NCBI GenBank assembly: GCA_034509425.1
Contig: JAVTVJ010000076.1
Span: forward strand, 6,448,001-6,512,000
Length of the DNA: 64,000 nt
Source of the DNA: Eopsaltria australis
Lineage: Eukaryota; Chordata; Aves; Passeriformes; Petroicidae
Reading direction: 5' to 3'
Made by a program: the position numbers and the translations under genes
The notes under the pieces: generated by a model
Database searches by the model: none
Told to the model about the DNA's origin: nothing
What the model saw: only the letters and a program-made list of their open reading frames with translations
Shown: piece by piece, positions 40,901 to 52,911 of the stretch
How positions within the stretch are numbered: position 1 is the stretch's first letter
Layout of the letters: each line of letters starts with the position of its first letter

Positions 40901-43028
40901 TCAGATCTTGCTGTTGGCAGTGCATGAACTGATTTATTAGGGGACACCTGAAGTTCCAGATTTTGTGAGGTAGCTGTTACTTGAACTCAAAAATACTTTT
41001 TCTCTATTCTCTTAATACCAGTCTTTAGAGTTAGAGTTAACTTCTCTGTTGTTCCTTGACTCTAAAGTTAGCCAGTGTTAGTACAGTGTGGTCTCAAAAG
41101 CCCAGGCTTTCAGGGTCATTCCTAAGGCTTGGCTTCCTGGGAGGAAGAAAGGAACTTCTGCTCCACAGTCATTGCAGACACAAGGAATATTGGTGCCTCC
41201 TTCCAAGAGAATCAAGTTATTGTTTTCATGAAAGGTTGTACTGGACCTTGGGATCTCTGAGTGTTAGAGTACCATAAATATTGTCATTTGCCATAAAGAT
41301 TGAGCTGCACAAAAAAGGCAAGGTGTTTGAGGGTGATTGGGCTTTATTTGGTAGGCACTTGCTTTGTTGTACCCTCATCTAAGATAGCAGAGGTCATCAT
41401 AACTCTGTTTAGGAGCATGAGGAAACAGCTCAGAAAGCATATGCCTCAACTTTGAGACTACTGGGGTATAAAATTAATGAAATGTGGCTTATATAAACAC
41501 TTCATTCACATGCTGATGTAATTAAATTATTTTAAACTAAATTCTTTTTAATTACCTACTTAGTAGAATAGTGGGTAGTTGAAAAATAAGGAAAAAAAAG
41601 AAGGTAGTGTGATAGAGTATTTCTAAAATTATGTATACTCAGTCATTCCTGCCAATGAGCTCCCAAAATATATTGATTGTAATCTATAACTATTCTCTTT
41701 CTTGGCTGATACTTGTGAGGAACAATGGGAACTACCAAATGGGACAGAGAGCCTGAGAGGACCTTCTGGTATTGGATATTCTCCCCATTTTTATGAGACA
41801 AGGTTGCATGTGGTTAATGATCACAAAGATAGTCACAGTACTCTCTGCAAGGTTTGCTTGTTTTTGTAATGTGTTTAGCAGTCATCTTAGCTTGAGTGGG
41901 ACTGTTTGTTCTTTGATTTTATTTGTTTATTTTCTTTCTTTTTATTTCTTTTTCCCCTTCAAGTGCAATTCTGGGAGTAATTCTTGAATTGGCTTCCCTC
42001 AGTGAAGCTCTTTTCCTTTGTACCATTAGCACACAAAAGGGTACAAGTACAGTCCCTGATGCTAAATGTGCTTTCAAGAATGATGAAATATTTCTTTTCC
42101 TTCTCAGCTCAAGAATGTAATTTCTTTTAGTACTATTCTCAGTTACAGTTGGTATGATACTCTCTGCAGAGCTTGCCCTGTAGCTTACCTGCACAGGAGA
42201 CTGGTGGAGGAAAAAGCAGAGTTCACATTAATGTTGGTGGGCTGTTAATTTTTGTGAAGGGTCTTACTCTGGAAGAGGAGAGTGAAAAAACTATGAAAAT
42301 ATGTGGGTCTATTTGTGTGGAAGATGTGCTGTCTTACAGTTTGTACAGTAATGCAAATTTCTGCAATAGCTTGCTTGAATGGAAGGGTTTTAACAGAACA
42401 GAACTTCTGATTTCAAAAGTACCTTTTAAATATTTTTCCCTTCTTCTTCAGTTTCTAGTTCATCAACTTGCACCTCTTGGAGTTTTCTTTTTAGTCTTTC
42501 TTGTTTGAAATTCCAGGAGTGTCACCACAGTTAAGCATCAAGTCACAGGAAGGACAGTGGGTCAGATGAAATGCTTGGCTAATTGTTGTGGGATTTGAAT
42601 ATATCAAGGAAATAAAATTTAGAGTTTGAGGTCTCTTGCTACCGTGAAATTCACAGTATCCTGAAGAAGGAAAGCTTCATGAGCAGAGTGGTAGAACGAA
42701 GCACAGAAGCAGTGAGCCAGTGTCTCCAGCAAAGGAGTCCTGGAGTCCTGCACAGACTTAAGGCAAAACTGACTATGGAAGTGGAAAGCTCTGACGTTGA
42801 TAGAATCACTCTCTCTTGCACTGCCTGTTTCTAAGTTTTCTGTGCCAGAAAGTTTTGAGCTCCACTAGAAGATTTGGTTTTCATCAGGTTTGTCAAAATT
42901 CCATCAAAAATTATCTTAAACTATCTCAGATCTTAAGGTCTTACCAGCAGTCTATTTTACAAGATTAAATATAGTTCTCCACAAATGAGGTTGTGTGATT
43001 TCTAGTAGATCTTTCTTCTGTCCAAGGG

Positions 43029-43346
43029 TTATTCAGCCTGGAAAAGAGAAGAGTTTGGGGGGATCTTCTAGCAACCTTCTAGTAGTGACAGGACAAGGGG
43101 GAATGGATTTAAAGTGAAAGAGGGTAGATTCAGATTAGATATTAGAAGGAAATTTTTTACTGTGAGGGTAGTGAGGCACTGGAACAAGTTGCCCAGGGAA
43201 ACTGGGTGCCCCATCCCTGGAAATGTTCAAGGTCGGCTTGGATGGGCCTTTGAGCAGCCTGGTCTAGTGGGTGGCATCCCTGCCCATGGCAGACCAGTTG
43301 GAACTAGATGATCTTTGATCAAACACAAGCCATTCTATGATTCTGT
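43029..43346 (+). mobile_element. CR1 LINE 3'-end fragment (sense)
   Basis: About 318 bp of CR1 3' sequence in the same orientation as ARHGAP42. Blocks include ttattcagcctggaaaagag, gtgaggcactggaacaagtt, gcccagggaaactggg, ccctggaaatgttcaagg, gttggaactagatgatcttt and the terminal cattctatgattctgt. The octamer 3' end is preserved and the 5' side truncated, as in most CR1 insertions. The 65-codon frame at 43114 is a translation of this repeat. Confidence 0.93.
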
Positions 43347-43867
43347 TACTCAAAAAAATGGGTATGAAAACAGTTTCTTTCCAGATGAACCCTAAAGGAT
43401 GTAATTTCCCAGGTGAAGGGGAAGTTCAGGATCTTCTCCTGATTCATATAGAAGTGGATACAGCAGCTGCATTTGTCTGTCAGTTTTCCATGGCCTGGGA
43501 ATAGAAAGAAGCATTGATGGGAGGGAACTTAGAGTTAATATTCAAGCATTAAGGTACTATGTCCTCATTAGAGGACACAGAGATAAAAAGATTGACTCTT
43601 ATTTCTCTGAGACATTTGTCTCTGAAGTATGGGTTCTTCAGATGAAACCTTTATCTTAATCTCTCTGTAACTTACTACTTCTGGAATAGTAAATACTTGT
43701 GAAAGCAGAAAAAAAAAAATTAATCTGGTAGCAAATACTTGGAAAGGTTAAGCTTTCAAATCCAGTTTTTCCACTCATAATTAGATGTTCTGATAAAAAA
43801 TGTACCAGGAAGCCTTCATTTACCAAGACCTCTACCAAGTAATTGCAAAGTCAAGATACACAAGACC

Positions 43868-44010
43868 CTGAAGATTGGCTCAGTTGGTCAGAGCTTGGTG
43901 CTGATACCATCAAGGTTATGGATTCAGTCCCTGGATGGGCCATTCTCATAAGATTTCGACTTGATGATCCTTGTGGCTCCCTTCCAACTCAGAATATCAG
44001 TGATCTGAAA
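43868..44010 (+). mobile_element. tRNA-Ile-derived SINE with CR1-like tail (TguSINE1 type)
   Basis: The head (43868-43942) is tRNA-like. It has an A box tggctcagttgg (43876-43887) that fits TRGYNNARNNGG. It has an anticodon arm tggtg-ctgatac-catca whose loop places GAT, an Ile anticodon, in the anticodon position. It has a B box gattcagtccc (43921-43931) matching 10 of 11 consensus bases, and an acceptor end gggcca. It is closest to tRNA-Ile. It is not a functional tRNA, since the 5' acceptor strand (near gaagatt) does not pair with the 3' end. The tail (about 43953-44010: gacttgatgatccttgtggc, then tcccttccaactcag) is a CR1 3' end, which explains mobilisation by CR1 machinery. Known: this composite architecture is that of SINEs described from passerine birds. 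Confidence 0.85.
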
Positions 44011-44032
44011 TTATGTTTGCAATGTTAATTTT

Positions 44033-44060
44033 AAAATATTATATATACATATAATATTTT
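44033..44060. repeat. AT-only 12-bp-arm palindrome
   Basis: Perfect arms aaaatattatat and atataatatttt around a 4-base centre (atac), about 20 bp downstream of the SINE. Such AT palindromes can extrude cruciforms and are common insertion or breakage sites, but this one may be fortuitous in AT-rich DNA. Confidence 0.6.
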
Positions 44061-44462
44061 TCTACATATATTTTCACCACATATCAGTGTGTACTTTTTA
44101 GAATATAAATGTTATGTTTAAAAAGCAGATGGTAGGTCTGAGTCAGATTCTTCATGAAGACTGACTTTTTTGAAGGTTGGCTGCTTTTTTATCTTTTTTT
44201 TTAGTAAAAAGGAAAAAGCTCCTTGAGGAGACCTAACATCTGAAATTCTTCAGTTGTTCTTCAGTTGAGTTCTGGTCTTCCTCTAATGGAGGATTCCATA
44301 AGGAGACTGGCTTTTCTGTGCTAAAGGCAGCCTTTGTGAATATTCTCTTGTGTCATTTTTATTATTTTAAGAAACATTTCAGATTTGACACTACAGTAAT
44401 GTATTTTTAAACATAGACCATGCAATATAGAAAATCGAAGTTCACTTGTAAACACTTGGGGA

Positions 44463-44556
44463 AAAAACCTGGTCTGGTGAAAAGCATTGTTGCCTATGAC
44501 AAGGAGTGGAACCTGATGATCTTTAAAGTCACTTCTAACTCAAACCATTTTTTGAT
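44463..44556 (+). mobile_element. CR1 LINE 3'-end remnant (sense)
   Basis: A short, eroded CR1 3' end. cctggtctggtgaaaagcat precedes gtggaacctgatgatcttta, then cacttctaactcaaaccat and a decayed end tttttgattca. It is more diverged than the copy at 43.03 kb, implying an older insertion. Confidence 0.75.
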
Positions 44557-45956
44557 TCATATGTATAACTACTCCCAGGCTTGACTAGCATGTGATTTAT
44601 AAGCATCCCATTGTGGCAATGTATTAATACCACTTGATAAAGCTGTAGGTTTTTTTAAGAAGCTGAATGTTGCATCACACGTTGTACATGGAAGTGTTCA
44701 GCCTATGTTATTAATCCTCTGTAGTTAAAACTTCATAGTCTTCTGAATCTGCTTTCACATTAGCTTTACTTTAAATAAGTGGCATTAATAGGGATATTTT
44801 TAGGAATTTAACACAAGCTTGTATATTGTTTGATGTCTTTTTTTTTTCTTTTTTGTAAAGGTGAGAGGGATTAAGATAAACTTCAAGTATATTATTTGTT
44901 TTTGTTTGCTAAGTATGTGATTTGTCAGTGTAGAGTTTTCTGTACAAAGCTGTAAAAATATTTGTCTTGCTAAGGTCAAATTGTTACAGGCACTGAAATT
45001 TGCAATATTAACTTTGTGTAATATTTACACTTTTTAACTTTTAAAACAGAAACTGGAATTAAATACATGACTAGTGTTTTATCATGGCATGTTTATATTC
45101 TTTGTAACATACAATTTGATACATAAGTTATACAAATGCCTGGTTGTCTGTATTTGGTCTCAGCTGTTGTATTTGAAGTTGTATTGATTAGGAGCCGTTG
45201 ATACAGACCTCAGACTGAAAGAGGAGGTTTTTTGATCGGATGTCAGGAATTGTTAAGAATTGGGGCAAAGATTTAAAATTAAATGATGTCTTCTTTTCTG
45301 GTAGAGAAATATTTTTCCAAATTAGGAATGTATTACTTTGCATATATTATCTTTGAGATTTGTTGCCCCCTTTGAATTAATTTAATTTGTGTTTTTTAGA
45401 AGTCTTATACTGACATGAAGCAAGTTAGTATTTGTCAGCATTTGGAATTTGTGAGTCATTCAGTATTTCAGGGAAATGAGCTCTATTTACCATGTGCTAG
45501 TGTGGTCATTGTGCGTTGCCATGAGTACCCGTAGCAGATTTTGGAACAAAAAATGTATTTCTGAGATACACTATATAAATCCAAAAGTTTTTCATAGTTA
45601 AAGTGTTTTGCTATCATTCAGATAAGTTTAATATAATTCCTAATTCTGTTACTGCAAATATGCCTCACTTAAGTTGTTGCTGTCTTCTTCTGTCAATTGG
45701 TAAATCTGTTAACTCAGTTCTTTCTGTGACCTACCTAGTCCTTATCCCTACAAATGAAAATGCAAAGCTCAAAAGGTATTGACTGTTCTTGTTACTGCAA
45801 TTCAGCATGGAAGATACTAGACAAAGATAAAAGCCTATAAACAATTCAAGGCTGTAAGTTTCTGTATCTGTATTGTTAATATTTAAAAATTAATTAGCAG
45901 CTGCATCGATTTTTTTTAAGGTAAATTTCTGTTTGTATCCACTGGTTCTACCAAAG

Positions 45957-46200
45957 TAGAATTATAGATTGTCTTGGGTTGGAAGGGACCTTAAAGATCA
46001 TCCAACTCTCTACCATGGGCAGGGACACCTTCCACTAGACCAAGTTGCTCAGAGCCACAGCCCACATGGCCTTGAACACTTCCAGGGATGGGGCATCCAC
46101 AACTTCTCTGGGCAACCTGAACCAGTGCCTCACCACCCTCACAGGAAAGGATTTCCTTCTAATATCTAATCTAAACCTACCCTCTTTCCATGTAAATTTT
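45957..46200 (-). mobile_element. CR1 LINE 3'-end fragment (antisense)
   Basis: A reverse-complement CR1 3' end running from gaattatagattgtcttggg through ggttggaagggacctt, ccatgggcagggacacct, gccttgaacacttccaggga, tggggcatccacaacttctc and taatctaaacctaccctctt. About 245 bp, moderately diverged. Downstream, atcctcttttagtttaag (46205-46222) looks like a second, displaced copy of the ctctttcagttt block, suggesting a small internal rearrangement. The frames at 45969 and 46045 are translations of the repeat. Confidence 0.93.
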
Positions 46201-47499
46201 TATCTATCCTCTTTTAGTTTAAGTAAAAGAAGAAGAATGCTGCATATACAGGCTGTATATCATTCACTCTCCCAAATTCAGAAAAATCAGGAAACTAATT
46301 AGAAAACTCATTCATAAAATTAATGTTGACTTGAATTTAAGAAAATCTAGAAATGGAAATGTTCAGATATGTTTGCAATAAATTTATTCTTCCCTTTCTA
46401 ACACGGTATAATAATTATGATTCTCTTAATGTTCTTCATTCTAATGATTGAAATTTTTAGTAAAAAAAGACGAGTTTAAAAAATTGCTAGCCCAAAATGT
46501 CTTCAAGTGTAGATGTGGAGTTCCTCTGTGATGTGTGAAAACCACAGTTGAATCTCAGTATTGGTGCGTAAATTCAATTTCACAGCTAGCTTCTGGAGGG
46601 AAGGACGGTAGGTTGGAAAAGTGGATGATCATGAATCAGAAAAGACAGAAAGTGGCTTCACCATGTTGTCTCAAAGGCTGTCAGAATGTATTGAAATGTT
46701 GCAGTTATGCAAACAATGACCAACCTCATAAGTTGTCTCAACTTCCCTTAGAAAAAGTATTTCAAAATTTTAAATGCATCTTTTTCAAATATATTTTACA
46801 AGTTTGTGGTGGTTTTAGTGGTACTTATTGCAATAGTGCTTTTATCAACATGTAGAGTTAACTAAGTGGAATTATACATACCAAAGATAAAAATCTGAAT
46901 AGGTTTTTTAGTTCAGAAAAATCTGTTTCTTTATTACTATATCTAATATAGCTCTCTCAAATGTCAAAGTAATATTCTTCTGTTATGTCTGCTAATACTT
47001 GTCTAGCATCTTAATTAAAAAGAGACTGATGAACTGTCAGTGAATTAAAATTGTGTTACTCTTTTCCTTTCTTTTTCTGGAGAAAGACCATTGCTTTTGC
47101 CAAAGGAGAAACAAGCACATAATTTGATTGACTGCCACAGATTAACCATGCTGAGCACTGGAACTGTGTAACATTCAGGAACTATTGTGTCAATTAAATG
47201 TAACTTCTCTAAAGGTGTGACTAATCTGAATAAGCTTGGAAGGGTAAGATCCATATTTTAAACACAACATGGATTTCTGAAGTTGCTGTTTACAAAAACT
47301 CTTACAGACTTTTTGACATTGTTTGTCTGTTCCAAGTGTCCCTGATTTCAACCTAGCACAATAACTGAGTAGGAGAGGGATTATCATCTTGGCAGGAAAA
47401 AGTTACTCTATTAGGACCACACAGCGAAAATTTCAGATTATCTGAAGCAATCAGATTTCCATAGAAATGGTTGTGGGAGTATTGGATTGCTACTTCGAA

Positions 47500-47532
47500 G
47501 GGGGAAGGGGGGGAAGGGGGGGGGGGGCGGGG
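47500..47532 (+). repeat. G-rich tract, strong G-quadruplex candidate
   Basis: Four G runs of 5, 7, 12 and 4 bases are separated by AA, AA and C (33 bp total). This meets the G3+N1-7 rule with very short loops on the sense strand, so both the DNA and the ARHGAP42 pre-mRNA could fold. It lies about 2.7 kb upstream of the exon at 50255. The run length is probably variable between individuals and error-prone in sequencing. Confidence 0.85.
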
Positions 47533-50254
47533 TTGTGTGCTGATTTATAACCCTTAAGAAGGAAATTGTTAGTTAGTTAGTTGCAGTGACAGTAATTGAC
47601 ATAGAAAATAAATTAATAAGTGAATATGTGAGAGAAAAATTCTTCTTTCTCTATAATTTTCAGTTTCCAAAAGCTAGACACAACCTGGTGGAAACTAATG
47701 GAAGTCTCTACCCAGTGGAGCATTCTGCATCTTGTAATAGTGGCTGTTGAAATGCATCTGCTGGGATTTTCTTAGGTCCTTTACTGCCACATTCTTCCTC
47801 CCCAAAACCAAAGCCTATTCCTTGCCTAGCTCCTAATTTTGCTGGGAGATGAATTGTCACAACAGAGCTCTTGTCAGTAGAACCTTTCAGCCCAGGGATG
47901 AGCTTGCAGTGTGGTCTGTTGATGAGGCTTAGCAGATCTATTCAGAGGCATAGACCCCATCTAGATAAAAGCCTGGCAATGCCTGCTGTCCATTCCCACT
48001 TCATGTATAACTGTGGGAGTAATAACATTGTGCTTCAGTTCAGCAAAGCCACTTACTTCTCAGATTAATCCTCTCAGTTCCATATGCTTCCTGTGTGTGT
48101 ATTCTTCGATGATGTTTGAAGCAGGATTCTCGTTTTCCAAGATACTTCATTTGCTTTGAGTGAGATGGGTAGGAGTTTTGTTTCAGTCACTTTAACGCTG
48201 CCAAGAGGACAATATATCAGTGAGGTCTCCTGGTGGGACATGGAGGCTGCATGATCGTGGTAGCATTGAGTGAAGGGAGGGGCCATTTGGCCTCAAACTC
48301 AGTTAGTTTGACTGGCAATGACTAGGAACAGGACTAGTAGTGATTGCTGGTGTCAGAACTACTTCATAATATACCTATGTGTCTTTTAATTGAACTGTGA
48401 CATTTAGCAATGAATCTAAAAGGCAGAGAAAAACTTAGTTTGGGATGTGAAAAAAAAATAAAAAATTGCATCCACATTCCTATACCAGTGACTCCAGCAA
48501 TCATTTGTGATTTTTGTGTGTGTTGCTAAAAGCCATGTACATGCTCTGTAAGCTATCAAAATTTCCAGCTGCTGCTTCCAGGCATATGCACTGCAATTTT
48601 GCTTGGTAGTAGGCAGGTCATTTAAATTTTGCACTGCTGTTAATCTGCTTTAGTGATGCTTGGGATTGAAATTATTTTTGCTAAGTATATGCACTTTGCC
48701 TTGTAAAAAGTGTTGAGTTAGACAGTTAGATAGCTGGATGACAGCTAAAAATCTAAGCATCCACTTGGAGAGTAATGTAGCTTTGTAGTCTGATCCAGTG
48801 AAACTGATGGAGAAGGTTGAATGCAGTGAAAACACTCCTCATCCTCTGTGCCTGATTTTTGTTTTTAAATGTAGCACATTTTGATTATGGTATCACTGAC
48901 CATTTGAGTGTTGCCGTTGCTGCCTTGGACTTCATAAGGATGTCAAAGAGGGTCTCAGTTTCTCCTAAAACTTTGCCCTGCTAAGAGATATGGTGATTGT
49001 CTGGTCTTTGGAATTGTAATGTTAGGTTTGGGAAGAAAGAAAGTGTGTTTTTATTTCAATGGATTTATTCTGTATGGTTTTTATTACAGCCTTTTGGGAA
49101 GTCTTTGTGCTCAACTGACAATGTAACTTATCAATTACTGTCATGGAAGAACCACAAGAACTGTAATCATTCACATTTGGCTTAGGTACATGTTAGCTTT
49201 GCCCAGACCTCTAAACCTGCCAAAGCCCAAATGAGGAGTATTGATAAAGACTGTACTGGTGAGGAGAAAAAAGCTATTTATGCTGAGAACCCAGAGTTTT
49301 GCCTGTAGTCAGTATAGTAGAATATTGTAATGTGTTTTATTGTACTTCATTTCTGATATGTTGACAGTTTTTAGTTTCTCTGATTTTCATCCGTAAAGTC
49401 AATTTCATTGGTTATTCTTCCTGTCCCTAAAAGGCACATGGGGAAATTATGCTACCTTTCCTTAGTGAGTGGCATGATGGTTTGGCTGCCCTTTGTATTC
49501 TGCTGCATGTGTGTTTCCAGTCCCAAATGACTACAGACTGCTTTGGGTGATTGCTGCTGGGAATGGGTTTCAGGGAGGGGTTCCCAGGACTGAATTGACA
49601 CTAAATAAACAGAGATTATGAGGAGAAAACTGTGTTTCATGAAGAACTCTGGTTTAGGTTGAAGGGATAATAGCTGCAGGGCATCTCAAATTAGCTTAAA
49701 AACAGAAAAGTGAAGGAACCCAATCCAGAGTATTTTTAATTGCCCACTTTAGAGTTCTCTGCCTCACTTTGTTCTGTTCAGTGTACCTAGGTATATAATC
49801 CAAAGAGATAGCTGAAAAGATTCAGCTGTCAAAGCTTCAGATTCCATAAACACAGACTTTTTTAGTCAGTACTGTCAGTACTCATGTGTTTGTCTTCTAT
49901 ATACTGCCAAAACGTGTTCGTCAAAGTTTTCATTTTCTATTCTGGTTTTAGGCAAGATGCAAGAAATGGAAGTAAAGTACCAGCAAACCTTCTGCATATT
50001 TGAGACAAAATTACTGCATCTTCCATTACAATTGTTTTAGTTATTCATACAAACATTCCGTAGTAGACTAGTGTACATGTGTGCTGTATGCTTTGTGTAA
50101 AGAAAACATAATTACTTGCCTTCTACACAATACGCTCTTACGAGAATGGTTTGGACATGCATTTTTCAGTCCTGCACATTGGCAGAGTTACAGTGACTCC
50201 ACTTTCACTAAATACTCTGTATTAAAAAGATACGCTTTATGTTTAACTTTGCAG

Positions 50255-50326
50255 ATCCAAAATGCTAATGATGTGCTAATAGCACCGCTGGAGAAGTTTC
50301 GAAAAGAGCAAATAGGAGCAGCAAAA
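50255..50326 (+). CDS. ARHGAP42: ARHGAP42 (GRAF3) coding exon, BAR domain part 3 (probably exon 4)
   Basis: A 72-bp, phase 0-0 coding exon. The acceptor is tttgcAG (AG at 50253-50254), and the donor GTAAGT starts at 50327. It encodes 24 residues beginning [15 protein letters not shown] and ending RKEQIGAAK. The LEKFRKEQ(I/L)GA block is the most conserved piece of the GRAF-family BAR domain, and [11 protein letters not shown] specifies ARHGAP42 rather than ARHGAP26 or ARHGAP10 (family knowledge). Because it is a multiple of three with both junctions in phase 0, skipping it would preserve the frame. The next expected exon should begin with a Lys-rich KKKFDKE-like segment. I did not find it between 50327 and 64000, so it should lie beyond the window. 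Confidence 0.95.
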
Positions 50327-52911
50327 GTAAGTGGCTGGGGTTGTTTTTCATTTCATGTTTATTTGAGTTTATCAGTGTGTTTTGAAGGCTGGACTGAAAA
50401 CAGACATTTTTTATTCAAACAGACCTGATAACATCCTCATTAATATGTTAGTAAATTATACTAAATTTTTTGCTTCAGAGGAGGAGACAATTTAGAAATG
50501 GAGCTTTAAGACTGATAGTATGCATAGGGCACAGCTCTTGCTACTGTTGCACATTCCTACCATCTGGCACTGTGTTCATCTTCTGATGTCTGCATTTACA
50601 TTATGCTGCGTCTTGGGTTAACCCAGAACCACAGGGAGGATTCAAACAACTGCTATGAGTCCCTCAAACAGACATTGTATAAAGACAGAAGACAGTTCCA
50701 GCATAATCTCTGCCTTTGCTTTCCCTCTCCTCTGTACATGGCTGATGCAGTGCAGTGGTTCATGTTCATTTTGCCAGAGTATTCATCTTAATATTCTCCA
50801 GGGATTTTCCCATGGTGGAAGTGCTCCAGTTGTTAATTTTATCCAGTTCTTTGGTGTTAAGTGTTACATCTGTGTGAGAGAGACAATGCAGGTTGTCTAT
50901 ACCAGAGTTCAGTAGTCAGCTCAGGAAATCAGATATATTGGGGAAAAATATGTTGGAATGAACTGTTAGTCTAGAAGAGCTATTTTCAGCTCTGATCCTG
51001 TATTCTTAAGTGGCTATCGGTGACTGGTTTGATCACAGACTCTGGGCTGTGCATAGAGGGGTGTGGTAATCAGAGGTTATGGTTAGTAATAGTTCCTTCT
51101 GTCTGCATAAATACACTAGTTCTGAAGCATTTTGCATCTTATATTAGTGCTTATAAAAATTTCTGGGAAACGTTCCATTTCTAAGGTTAAATGAGTACAA
51201 AAAAAGGCTCTCTCATGTTGCAGGTGAGCTTGGGCTTGTGCTGTACTCAGGGAAACTCAGAAGAACAACAGAGCTATTGGAAAGAGACACCAAAGGTTTA
51301 TATTTCCCATACTGCTATTGCGAATGTGTAGCAAACACATGGGACTGTTTCCGCACAGGAACTAAGTAGATGTTTGTGAAGAATTTTTACTGCGAACTTG
51401 AGGTCAGATTTCTCTGAAGTGGGTGTTCTTTACCCTTTCACTTGATATGTTTTTGTGTACAACTACATTCTTCTCTTGTCCCACCCCTATGCTGCTGTGA
51501 GATGCAGGGCTGGGAGTTTATTTACCATGCTGCATGAATCAGAATTTAATCCCAGCACAAAATTATTTTTAGTTTTCAGTAGGTTTTAGTAGTGTCATTC
51601 AGTTCTTTGTAGTACTGTTCCATTTCGGATTCTCAGAGTTTAAGGGATATCATTCTTCAGAGCACCCTATTTGAAAGCTCAGCCCACCATACTATTGACT
51701 GTCTTGCTGCATGACAGAGACAATCCACAGGTGGTTCACAGGACTCTCTGCAGAACTCAGACACTCAGGTTTCCTTTGAATATATCACTCAGTAGATGTC
51801 AACACAAGCATAATGATCTAATTGAAGAGGACTCCTTTGGTTTTGTATCATCATGAACATTAACGGCAGGGCACTACAGGACAGGTTGAGTCCTCTCTGT
51901 TTGGTATATCACAATGGCTGGTTTCTTTTCCATATTTCTTCCATGTAAAATATGGGCATCTGCTCCTCTTACAGTTGTTGTTTTAACTTGTCTCTGGTCA
52001 CACTACACTGTACAGAATGAGTTCAGGAGGGAGCCTGGCTCAGCTAAGTGAGCTTATTCCCGTGTCTAATGCACTTTATTATGCAGTGCTGTGTGTTTTG
52101 GAGAGTCCAGGATACTTGGCTTGACACATGGATACCCTAAAGAGAGCTTTCCCAGGTCATTGTTTTATAAAATGTCAAAAAAACATATTTTCTAGCACTG
52201 CACATGGAGTTCAACTGCCAAACTTAGAAATGAGAGATTCAGAACATCGTCATAACCAAGTGTGATACATTTGCCTTCGAATTGATTTTTGTCAGTGGAA
52301 GCAATTACAGTTGGCCTTTAACTAAATGGTATCAATACAAACAAGTCAGAGCGTAATTACATTCAGTATTGTTTTTCTAGTAATTACAAAATAACATATG
52401 ATCTGGGAATAATGAGACCCATATGAAATAAAGTAGAAATATGGGCTTTGTGAAACCCTTTACTGGTAAAGTGGAGAGCATGGTCAGATTGCACCCCTAC
52501 TTCAGTTCACTAGGATCAGCCCTTGAGCATTTATGAACTCTTATAAATATAGAATGAGTTGAGCTTGCTGGTTATTTATCTGCAGTTAATGAAGGTTTGC
52601 ACAGAGATTTGGCTCTTTGGACTCCTCTGGGAAGATCTGTGCTGATAGTCAAACAAAAGATATCGATGTTTTCTTGTTGTTTGGATTTCAGCAGCAAGTT
52701 TCACAGAAGACTGAGAATGTCACTTTATTTGTGGTCTTTTCTAGACACATCGGTTGAGTGGACCTTACCAGGTGTGAGCTGTTTTTTTCCCTGTAGTGTT
52801 AGTCTACAACAGTGTGTGGAATGGTACTCACATAAAATCAAAACTTGCTTCTGTTTCTCTGTCATCCCTCTCCTGCCCAAAACCCCAAAACATTTCTGTG
52901 TACATACTGCT

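Larger units (their letters stand above)
20868..50254 (+). other. ARHGAP42: ARHGAP42 intron, 29.4 kb
   Basis: A GT-AG intron (GTAAGT donor; tttgcAG acceptor) between the second and third exons of the window. Most of it is featureless AT-rich DNA. Recognisable contents are a probable LTR fragment (about 22378-22930), an antisense CR1 (28828-29112), a CpG-rich patch (30840-31260), a possible very old CR1 scrap near 32670, a GGTT microsatellite (34947), a retroposon cluster (43.0-46.2 kb) and a G-rich tract (47500-47532). No nested gene or structured RNA was identified on either strand. Confidence 0.85.

Noticed and set aside
43868..43942. Functional tRNA-Ile gene
   Set aside because: The acceptor stem does not pair, the B box has a mismatch, and the sequence runs straight into a CR1-type tail. 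It is the head of a SINE.
47565..47582. Telomere-like or functional TTAG repeat (ttagttagttag)
   Set aside because: Only about three units and not TTAGGG; a trivial simple repeat.
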